Shown here: one piece after another, positions 41,601 to 53,600 of the stretch | Numbering within the stretch: position 1 is the first letter of the stretch | How the letters are laid out: the number at the start of each line of letters is the position of its first letter | Origin: Incurvaria masculella | Taxonomy: Eukaryota; Arthropoda; Insecta; Lepidoptera; Incurvariidae | DNA: 64,000 bases | Direction of reading: 5' to 3' | Assembly (NCBI GenBank): GCA_946894095.1 | Contig: OX335642.1 | Location: 11,171,021 to 11,235,020, forward strand | Position numbers and translations under genes: made by a program | Notes under the pieces: model-generated | What the model was told of the DNA's origin: nothing | Seen by the model: only the letters and a program-made list of their open reading frames with translations | Databases searched by the model: none

Positions 41601-44600
41601 TTGTTCTTTTTCGAGATTTGTCTATGGTGTGGGTTTATTTTGACCATCTCACTCGACATAACATTGTTTATGCTACCGGTTGGCGACAAGTGTCCCGCAC
41701 ACGAGATAAAGCCTATGTACGCAAGTTTGTCGGCTGGAAAAAAATATTTGTGCTCCTGCTGCTGGAATCCCTACACCTACATGTAATATTATTGCCAAAA
41801 CGCTATTCATTTTATTTTATAATTGTTTGATTGTTTTTACATTCCACTTTCAAATTTGCCCTATGCGTTTGGTGTTGAAAAATATTTTAGAAATTATATT
41901 AAATTTCATAGAATAATTTAGATTAAAAGGATCTGGTCATGTAAATTTAAATTATTATTATGTTGTATTTTGTTCACATAATTGCACCATCTTAAAGTTT
42001 CAAGAACTATCAAGCATTACTAATCATCTTTATGATTGACTTACCATTTAATACTGTGTGACATCAAAGCATGCCAGGAAACATTTTTTTATGGATTTTA
42101 GAAAATTCACTATCAAAATCAAATCAAAGTATTATAAATAAAGATATAATACTATTGCAACACGGCAGCTGATTATTAATAATTCTATGTATGATCATAC
42201 ATAATAATTCCATGCTTTTATGTTACATCGTATTTTCGATGAGAGAAGTTCGTTATGGCAACACTGTCAATGGCATGTCAGAGGCAAACGGTTTTCCGTC
42301 ATCAAGTAATTCGTCTTTTTGGGCAACACTTTACCATATGATTTCTATCACAGTTGAAGTGTTAGTATTGGACTACATTTATAGATGTTGCTCAGCACAC
42401 CTCATTTCTATAGAAATTAGGTGCCTCGCTAGGACATTTAACTGGATGGAACAACATCTGGACACACCGAATGGGACAATCAATAGAAGTTTAGCTTTGC
42501 ATCTTTAATCGATGTGTTTGAACAGCCATTTTGTCTTTGCAACAGTTGTCAAAACGAACACCTCTCGTGGTGTACGGGTAATAATAATATGTAAAGTATA
42601 TGTATATGGTATGCATGTGGGCTGACCGGTCACCTTGTGCGATGCACGATGCAGACTCGTTGTCGGCAGTGGACGCGTTCGAGGAGGCGGCCGCGGAGGA
42701 GGCGGTGACGGAGGGGTCGACGGCGGCGGCGGCGGCGGAGGGGGCGACGGGTGCGCCAGCGGCGGGCGCAGAGGGGGCCAACGGGGGCGCGCCGGTGGTT
42801 GGCGCGGCGGTGGGCGCGGGGGGTGTGATCACGGCACTGCTCGTGGTGGCCGCCTCGCTGTCGGCGGGTGCGCTCGGGTGAGGTGGGTGTCAACAATATA
42901 TTCCATATCTGTTTGGTGAGACCCCCATCGGGTATCCGAATGGCCCGTAAGCTCTGTTCCCTGTAGAAACGTAATTTATATTTACTAATAATTTGAAAAC
43001 CAATTACACAATTGATATTTAATCTAAATATCGGGCAATACGTTTTTGTTTTTTTTTTTTATCATAATTAACCAAAGTTTTTTCTTCGTAATACCATTGG
43101 GTAGTGGAAACATTAAAAACATTTTAATGTTATATTACATTAAAATGGTTCATTGTATATTGTATAATAGGTCGGGGAAAAAGTCTTTTCGCATTATAGT
43201 ATGTATGAACTTGTAATAAAATCTCTTTGGCTATACTATTTGTATCTGGCTGGTTTTGGTTTCATTGAAAGTTTAAATTTTAAAGAACATAATTCCAAAT
43301 TCAAATTAGGAAAATGTGTGATTCTCATTTGTTTTTCGTACTGTCAAAATGAGTGAATCTAATGAAGAAATTCGATACATTTTAAAATTTTACTACAAAA
43401 AAGGTAAAAATGCAACGCAAGCCGCGAAAAAAATTTGCGATGTTTATGGACCTAGTGCAGTGTCGGTGAGAGTAGCACAAATTTGGTTTAAGCGTTTTCA
43501 ATGCGGAAATTTTAATGTCAAAGATGCACGTCGCTCTGGTCGCCCTATTACGGATAAAATGGATGCCATTTTTGAAAAAGTGGAGCAAGATCGGCATATC
43601 AGTAGTTACGACGTAGCTGAAGTACTAGGAATTGACCACAAAACAGTTTTGGCGCATTTGAAAAGAACTGGGTACACAAAAAAGCTCGATATTTGGGTAC
43701 CTCACGAGCTCACTGAAAGAAACTTAATGAACCGGCTAGACCTCACACATCTTTAGCCACTCAGCAAAAACTAAGAGAGTTTGGCTGGGAGGTGTTAATG
43801 CATCCGCCGTATAGTCCTGACCTTGCACCTTCAGATTTCCACCTGTTTAGGTCTCTTCAGAATTCTTTAGGCAGTGTCAGGTTAACATCACGAGAGGACT
43901 GCCAAAACCACTTGTCGCGGTATATTGATCAGAAGTCCCAATATTTCTATAGCAATGGGATCATGTCCCTACCTACAAGATGGCAAAAAGTTATCGAACA
44001 AAATGGTACCTACATACTTTAGTTAAATGTAAATAAACCATATTAAAAAATGTTTTGAATTTTCTTAAAAAATGCGAAGAAACTTTTTCCCCAACCTAAT
44101 ATGTACATTTTTTTAATAACTATCTACAATTCTATATTTTCAGAATTGTAGTGCAGTTTTTAACAAAAATTAAGAATCAAAATATAGAAATGTAACATAT
44201 TCACCACCCCATCCTCAACTGGACATAACCAAACCATGTTTTTGTTGCAGATATTTGATGAAACATTCTTTCCTACTCGCTGCTACGTATTGTCACCTGC
44301 GCCATTCCCAAAGTAAGAACATTCCATATTATTTTAACTTTAGTGCAAGCAGCTGTAACTATTTTTTATCTCTGTACGCTATACCTAGGTCTTATAAATA
44401 ATTGAAATATTTTGTTAAACCTCCAAGCATCCTGGGTAGAGTGGGGTCAGAGGGGTTTCACAACTTTGATTCCCGAATTATACGAGTGCATCCTTTTATG
44501 ATGTCCTTTATTGTCACGCCAACTGAACGAATCAAATAAAAATACAGCATACAATTTGGGGGGAATCTGTCTCCCGCCACCCCCTCAGTAGTTGCGCTGC

Positions 44601-47600
44601 TGATGCCTCTCGCCCTACTCACCGATGGAGTATCCTATGAATTATTAGTGAGAAAAAGTGATGTTATTGTTTAAAAAAATACAGTAATGTCTCACAACTT
44701 AATCTAGCTAAGTTATTCTGTATACATGTATTTATAGATAACTTAAATATAATTAATGCATAATTTAAGTTATAATTCATATTTCAAGGTACAAATGTTT
44801 ACATATCTTGATGAGTACAAAGGTGCAAGATTTATTCTAATTGAGCTATTGAAAAAAAATAGTATTATTTTTTTTAGCTCTTTAATAATGATAATTATTA
44901 AGTAACAAAGTAATAGTTAAAATATTTACAAAATGATTAATAATGAAAGTTCACGTTTATACTAGATGCCTATGATAGTATATAGATAGATAGTACCTAT
45001 GTACATATGTAACAGTGCAATGTAGTGTTACTATTCCATTCACAATATTTACTTAATCGATGAGATGTTCTCATTTTGTGTTAATTGTACGTAAATATGT
45101 CTAAGAATGTATATTTATAGATAAATGTAGAGCAGAATTGCTTGTAGATATCTGATGGTAAGATTTTTCTTGAATAAATGCTGTATTTAGTATAAATATT
45201 TACCGGAACTTGGACTTTTAAAATGTACGTGTCAAATACAGTGCGACAAGGATGGGTGTGCACGCGGCCCACTGAGGGACTTACCTTGACATGGACTTAA
45301 AGCAAACCCTTTTCCTGCTTAGTATCCATGGCTACATCGCGGCCGTTACTGACTAATCTAACCAGTATACGTTAGATTCGATTTAGAAATCACACTTAAT
45401 TACACTTCAGGCAAACTAAAATGCACCATTGGTAGAAACACAAATATGATGCTTTGTCAATCATTTATATTTAAAAAACAAAAAATATATTCTTTCTTCA
45501 ATTTTTATTTTCCTCCATATGGGTAAGGTTTTCCTTTATGGTAACATGGTAGCCAATTGAAGCGATGCCGCCGGACACAATGTTGTAATGTGTTAATTAA
45601 ACTGTAACTATGCAAACTGTAAATAGAATGTCAAAACATCGAGTTATGCTTTGTTTAAGACAGTTTTTCACGAAGAGATTGTAAACTGTGATGTGCCTTC
45701 TTAATTGTACCTACATATAATTGTTGGGAAATTATCTGAAATATGCTGTCACTTTAGAAAAGTCTGGCTCCCAGAACTTTTGTCATTTGTTTTTTACTGC
45801 TATCCTTTTCTTAATAATGATATAATTATTTCTCTGATTTCCAACATATGGCTAGTTCTTTCTATTTGCAATGTAGAAAAGGAAGTGCGAGGGGCGAACG
45901 GTTCGTAAATTTAAAGATTTCTATCGAATGTAGCGATGTCTGACATCTATGAAACTGTGCGGCCACCGCCACTCTACGCTGTAGCCGTCTCTCCATCTCC
46001 GAGTCGGTATGTACATGCTTTTCTGTATTCATTCAACGTTTCACTTAGCTATTTGAAGGGGTTAGCTAATGGGATCTTGCATCGATAACGTGTTACACGT
46101 ATGTTTAGTTGGTTCGGACATGTAGAGCGAAAGAGTGGAGAAATAATGGCGAAACTGATTTACAGATGGGAGGTTAGTGGAATGGCCGTGATCGGGTGAA
46201 ACTACAACAACTAGGTTGATGAAGTACTTGGTAAAGGTCAGTTACGGTGCACCCTCATATTCAGCACATACTTACTTGATATCGAGCGAATATGAATAAT
46301 GAATGTCCTTGAGAGTGAAAAAAGTATGCTGATGGTAGCGGCGTGATAGTATGTACATATGTAGAATCTGATACACCTATATAGCTTCTTCTTTAGTCCC
46401 ACTGTTCTGTGGGCAAGTAAACCGTTCATCTGTTGGTAACTCGTACATTAGCAATGATCACAAAATAAATACAACGAAGAAATAAGATAGTAAAGCATTA
46501 AAAAAAGCCATTAAGCCATTAAAAAAAATGGTCGCTCTGTAGTTTTGAGTAACCTTTTTCAAATAATTTTAAGGTGTCGTTTTTTTTAAATACCTCCTAT
46601 GGAAAGCCCTGGCAAGACACCTACACTCTGAATTTTAATTCATGACCAAAATGTAAACCCTCCCGCAAGAGGTTATAAACTTTGCTTTTGGTGGCTTTAA
46701 ACAAGCTAAATATTTTGTTCACCAGTCGTCTAAAATATATGTATATGTATATTCAACTTAAATGCACATTGGAAGGCTCAGTTAAGTTCAACACTTAAGG
46801 TGACCCAACCCGGCGGGACTAACTCATTCGCGGACACTGCACAAAACCGTGCTGTTGCGCTCTGGGACCTTCTCTGTTTCAAAGAAAAAGTCAGGCTCCG
46901 TGATGAGGAAGATGCAACTTGTCCACAAATAAGATAAATTGCATAGTGTATGATTTGGTAAGATTTACGAAAATTTTGATTTCAGAACGACTTATAGCTA
47001 AAAGTAAACCACGACCGCTGTAGTCAAAAATCTAACGAAAACCAAATAGATTATGAATCTTGATTAAATAAGCTATGTCTGATGACTAATCTTTTTAAGA
47101 TTTTCTTACTTTATCATTGTGTAATAAACCACCAAAGTTATTGCATAAAACGCGCGAAAAATTTGAACTTTCGGACCTTATAACTTAGAAACCAAACACA
47201 ATTTTACAATGCCAACGGTCATCAGACTTCTACTTCGATCAAATAAAGCTCTTTTGAGCAAAATTTGGGATCTCTGATAAGAAATATGGGCGTGATCTTC
47301 TTTCCCCTTTTGTATGGGGAGATGAGCGGGTTGGGCCACCTTAAACTTTCAATGGCTTTAGGGCTTCACGTGGGGTGGCCACCATCCTAGGAGACTAGGA
47401 CGCCGAGAAGACCCAGTCCCGCTCTCGACTCCCCTCTCTACCCATCCGTATTATCTAGGATGCCTCCAGTGACGAATTCCCAGCTCTCCTGATATGAGCT
47501 TACCGTCGATCTTGGCAGGCCTAGAACCTATAGAGCAATTTTGCTGGTAGTCCTGTTGATTTGGTGCACACATTTTTACCACGACTTCGCTAGAGATTGA

Positions 47601-50600
47601 TGAAAATTTGGCACAAGCATAGTTTGTCAATGGTCCTTGTAATATCGGTAAGCGAGTTTATAATTATGCTCGAATTCAGATTCGGACACTCAATTCAGTT
47701 GCCAACACAAATCTAAATTTTGGTTGCCAAGTCATTATGGGCACATCACACACATGCATAGACGTTGAATCTACAAGCGCACTATTAGCACAGCTGACAC
47801 AGCTTAGCGAACTAAACTGTCAAAGTGACATTTAACATAGTAGAAATGTGTTTTGAGTTTCATCTTGTTAGTGTGTGCGAAGAATCTTGCAGCCTGTAGC
47901 TGTAGTATTTCATCTGGCATCCGTGTGTCTACGCTAATATCACACCTCGTCCAGCGCAGTCCGCAGTGCACCGGTGTTCATTGCACCACTTAGCACGTAT
48001 TTGTAGCAGAGACTCGCCATAGGAGGCGTCATAAATTTTACACTACCATATGTCTCATCCACGTAGATGCCGGGAGCCCGTGAGGTCTTCACCTCACGGG
48101 CTCCGTTAAGTTAAGCATCTACCATTGGCCTATAACGAGATGTTTCTCATGATCGGAAACCTTTTTGCTTTTTGATTCTATGAAAATAAAAATCGGGCTA
48201 AATGTATTGATTTCCTTTATTAAGTTTTATTTTTTCTAATACTAAAAGTTTTTTTTTTATTACAATATTGTAAATGTCGCTGCTTATATTAAAATTTATG
48301 GGAAAACTGTAAACACACACCTAGTTTGGTATAATCAGCAGTGCATGCCCAAAGGAACTAGTTGCCATGCCAGGATCTTCTTTGCACAGAATCTATTTGA
48401 TGTTGACCATCACATTCATCGCAGTAATGAAAACACTTTTGATGATTGACCCAGATTATTCCCATTCGGTATCGTGCCTGAACTCCGTTCGCCTCCGCCG
48501 CCACGGTCTCGCGAGGAAACAGGAAATATTCTCATCAGCGCGAATAACGCGCTACAAAGGTCGAGGATGACTCGTGATTACAAGACAGGTGTCGCGAGCC
48601 GTTCGCTCTACAGCGTCCGCTTCCTGTCATTACTGGCGCGCGACCAGCCATCACTCGCGCTCCAGTGCGATTACGAAGCGCGAAAGTTGCTTTCAGTTTG
48701 GGGGTAGGTCCTTCCTTCTCCTGAGTGGGCAGTCTGAGTTCTCACCGAAATTGGCGTTTACGGCAAACCGATCGACTGGCGTTTTCTCCAAACTCCATAC
48801 AAGTTATTACTAGATATTCTGTGGTTTTACTTGTTCAAGCTGTCAAAGTCAAACGCGGACTTCCGATTTGTATGAAAACGCGGAGTGGACGTAAACGGCA
48901 ACGTCGACGTATTTACGGCAACGTTGAGTAAGCTGTCAAATCAAGCTCGGACTCGCAAATGTTAGTTCGCTTAACGCCCGCTGCGCGCGCTCATCAATTT
49001 CTCCATACATTTGAAAACGCCAGTCGATCGGTTTGCCGTAACGCCAATTTAGGTGACAACTTAGACTACCGGCTCTGTATGGTCAGTCCGACTGTCACCT
49101 AAATTGACGTTTTCGGAACTTCGAAGTTACTTACGTTAAACTTCATACCTATACAAGTTTTACTACATATTCTGTGGTTGTAATTTTTAAACCTGTCAAA
49201 ATCAAACTTGGACTTCATACCGATTTGTATGAGAACGCGGAGTCAGCGTAAACGGCAACGTCAACGTATTCGACGGAGATGCGTAAGCTATGCTAGTTGA
49301 TCAGTTTGGCGTAAACGGCAATTTAGCTGAGATGGCGGACTAAGGGCCAGGATTAAAATAATTCAATGAATGTGCTCTGCGCTTCAGCCATGTCTTGATG
49401 GTTTCGTGCTTCTATGTACGCTTTGATTGTCACGGCCGTGAGAAAAGGGGCATTTCATTGTGCTTCTAACACTCACGTTGCGGAAAACACGCGATTGATT
49501 GAATACTGTTTATTTAAGTTACAAAAGGATTAAATAGATGTTTAGTATAACCATGTAGATGTGAGCGTGAATGGTTAGTGAGTTATGACAAAAGATTACA
49601 CTTTGACGTATTAATAACAATTTAGCATTGAGAGCAAATTACATAATAATAGAGATATGTCAGAATGTGGGAGATATATTTTGTGATGGGAAAACAATTC
49701 GGACGCTACGCCCAGTTCGGCAAAAACTGTTCAAACATACGCAGTATTCTTTATGGTAGCCTACACGATATTAGTGTGTTAAACAACCGTGAACACTAGC
49801 ATAAATTGCTAAAATGATTTTCGTTAACTAGGACAAACAATCATTCTATGGTAATTGTGTTCGTGTACACTGCTCGTCACCTATGATGTGCCTAGCCACA
49901 TATATATATGATGTATGTACATACATTTCGCTATGAAATGCGCATAGCGAAATGTATGTACACACATCATTATATTTTATTCAGGTTAGTTATTTAGACA
50001 CTCATTGAGTTCTTCGTGAATGTGAATTCATGCAATTACTACCCTTTTGTCACTTAGGTACTCTTACTAAATGCATTACCTCACTACCTCTTACAAAATT
50101 CAATGTCTGGCGTCTTTCCTCTGTCTGTCTATTTATAACTCGAGAACAACTTACCTGATTCCGATGCAGTTTGTACCTACATCTAGCAATTATGGTATGG
50201 GCTATAGAATGGGCATTTTGTATAACTTTTGCATTGTAAAACTTTTTTCGGGCAGACTTGCTGCTGGCATCTACTAGTATTTTAAGTTTCGTAAATTTAA
50301 TTTTAGTATTCATTTTTTTCTAATACTACATGATTATGTACAAATGATTATGTAAATATGTTAATTATATAGCTAGATTATTATTGAAGTGGAAAGAAAC
50401 ATTGAAACTAATTTTTTTTTATCCAACAAGTTTCATGGATAAGTCCCTATGATAGATTCTCAACCATTTGGTACCCCTATGCAATCTATTTATGTACCAA
50501 GAAATACTTTCAGAGTTATGCAGATATTGATGATTCCAAAGTCGCCTGTTGAATAAGTGTAAGTAATAAACGGAGTAATGTTGCGTAGAGTTCATTAAAT

Positions 50601-53600
50601 TCTGTTGGATACATTTATTGCTAAGAAGCTGTTTGTGTAGAAGGAGGTAAATTTTTTCACAATATATAAACGGCTCAGTTATTATGATAATAGTTATTAT
50701 TAACTCTGCTGATACAAGCGAGGCCACTGGCCACATCGCCACCTAGTAGCAGTCCATTCAGCTGCACCTTGAAGTCGGTCACAATTGTTTAGCTAGCCAA
50801 TCACCACATTTTCTAATGCAACCCCCACCCACAATCATTCTCACTAATCATTATCTGTCATCATTATACTGGCTATATATTTGAAAGAAGAAACAAGAAA
50901 TTTGAATGGATTTTACATGCTGCGCTCCAGCGCATATTGTATCGTATTTTTTCCGCTTAGTCTATGTGCAAATAATCTTCAGACTATAACAACACCAGTA
51001 TATCATTATTAACACGATAAGCTCTTTCTCTTATATTTTTTTAATATCCATTCTGTAGGCAGAAACAATATTGATAACAACAGTTGTTTTTTGTGTTTGT
51101 TGTAGAGACTGCACCATAACCACTTATTAGGTTTGTGCAGAGATCACAACAGTAATTCTTCCATCCGTAATAATTTTTTAACGTTATAGAGTGAAATAAG
51201 AGTATTAAAGAAAACTCACTCTTACTTAATCATATTGTAATACAATTTCGGATTGTTATACTGTAAATATATCAGTCAACTCATCCATTTAGCTGTGATT
51301 TTGTGAATGTCCAATAACATGACACCTTCTCCATAATCTTTGATTATTCAAATGGGCCAAAAGCGATAAGTACTCTCCATACAAAAATACTAGGGAAATA
51401 ATTACAAAACCCACGTTGATTTAAATTATAAATAAACATCAGTCAATCTATACCGGTGACTGCACTATTTAAATCCGAATCGAGTCAAATGAGAGAAAAG
51501 TGTACAAACAAAATTATTTCACAAATGTTTAATGACTTATGTTCGTTACCAAAAATCAATTAGATTAGTTCACTAGCTTTCAGAAAATGTTAGTACTAAT
51601 ATCTGTGGCTGCAGATTTTTCCTTTTTTGGGATCTGCTTAACCACATCATGTTGCAATCTTTGAAAATTTTTCATATTAGCATATTTTTTTATGATGCAC
51701 CGCAGCACCGGTATTGGTGGCGGTGCTGAGGACCAAAGGTGCTCAGAAAAGCCGAATACACCTCGCCCCGCGCAGTCACGCTCAGCAAGGCAACATACCA
51801 GCGGATTTGCTGGGTGCAATTGATTTCTTTCTGATTCTTGAAAGAGGTCTGTGTGGATTACAAACTTAAAAACGCTTATTTTTAATTTCGGAACAAAACT
51901 CTCCTTCGCCTTACACCTTTCGCCCTCATTTTGAAAACGACGCGGCTTAATTAATGACTTGATTTTATGGAAAGTTACTTCAATTATTTTTATTGAAAGT
52001 ACTTACCTTTGCTTTTAACTTTATTTCGCTTAGTTCGGAGGTTTTGTGCGTCCAGGTAGATGGCGCCATGGTTGTTCGTCGCTAATTCTTCAGCAACTCC
52101 TCAACAATTTAAAGTTACAATCTGTAACCCTCGTAGTGAGAGAATTAAGCATTTATGTATTTATTTTCACAAATCATTATGGAAATTATAAAATTCCAGA
52201 ATTTGTGAGATAACTGTGAGGCAACTTGTTTGCATCTTACTCACAATTTTCTAATTTATAATATTAATTTATCTAATCTAATTTAAAATAATATTTTTGG
52301 CTCTCAAACTCTTAATGAAGTTTCTTGGGGGACCTTCAAGGATGTGTATGGATGCAATTATACCCTTTTATATTAATTTTGAAGTTCAGAAGTATGGCGT
52401 TGAAAAACATCATACATTCAGTGCATATTTTCCTCGATTAACACAAATCGTCAAGGAACACAATTGAGGTATTTTCAAAGGACAAACTATTTTTTTTACT
52501 CACAGATTTTAAAATGTACCTTGGCGTAGGTACATCTGAATTGCGATTTTTCCAAGACAATGTTAGCTCCCCGAGATATTGTAACGTAAACAAAGCACAG
52601 GACGTCCTCTGTAAAGTTTATCTAGATGGTACCATCGTTCCGCAGACAGCTGTTTATTTTAGACTTACACATCACGAGTTCATTATGCGTTTGCTTATCT
52701 CGGCAATTGTATCTCTGTGTGCATTGCAATTAATTCTCCGTGTGGTATCGGAACATAGCCAAGCAAAGTTTCAACAAAATATTGTTATGTTCGTGTTTTA
52801 TGTAAGCACTTGCCTACTTACGTACATTTAATTTGTCATGTATTTTAATAATTATTTTAGTAGGTACTAAAATAAACGATTTTAAATTATTCAGCGTCAT
52901 AAGTAATGGTTGGTGCTTGCTAAAAGTCGTAGTTAAGTCGATATGATGTTAAAGCAACCTAAGTAACCTTGTAATTATTTTCCAATCAATGCTCAGGTCC
53001 AACAATTTCATGTTCGCCTACAGTATATAAAATTCCGACTTAAAATTGTTTGATGTAAATGGACAACCTGTGAATCTTATCATTAAGAAGTCACTAACTC
53101 CATTACCTACATGGAGGGAGAAATCACTACATTAATCACTGATTATCTCCAACAGAAACCTGTCATTATGTCTACGATCAAGTCACTCGGAACTGATATT
53201 AAGGCTGCGTATGACGCTACAGTGAAACTCAGTTATTCGTAAATTCCGCAGAGAGCACTTCACTTATCAAGCTCAAATTTATTATTATATAACTTCAGGT
53301 GTATCAGCACCAAATAAATAATTTTTGTTTCCATAGCACAAACTTTGCTATATAAAAAAAACGTATAAATCGGGGCAATTTTTTCATATAAATCGTTATT
53401 TCTTTAAAGTGGTAAAGCTAAAAAATACAACCCATGCGCATAGTCCGCTTTAATATTTGAATCGAAAAAGGTTCAACGCGAATAAAATGTTTCATAAAAA
53501 CATTTTATTCACGTAAAATTTATTATACCTGCTAAATGTTTCGAAATTTCATCCGACAATCTTTCGAAAAATTAATTATTTTTATGTTTTGAATGAAACA

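Noticed and set aside
42491..42896. Minus-strand Ala/Pro- or Arg-rich proteins opposite exon 13
   Set aside because: Shadows of the GCG-rich exon 13; the plus frame fits the trehalase C-terminus in phase.
43349..43756. Intact host gene encoding a paired-domain protein
   Set aside because: It lies between mariner terminal repeats and is the N-terminal half of a deleted transposase.
44251..44312. Additional Treh-2 exon with good acceptor (TTTGTTGCAG) and donor (GTAAGA)
   Set aside because: From exon 12 it hits TGA immediately, and from exon 13 it leaves the wrong phase for exon 14.
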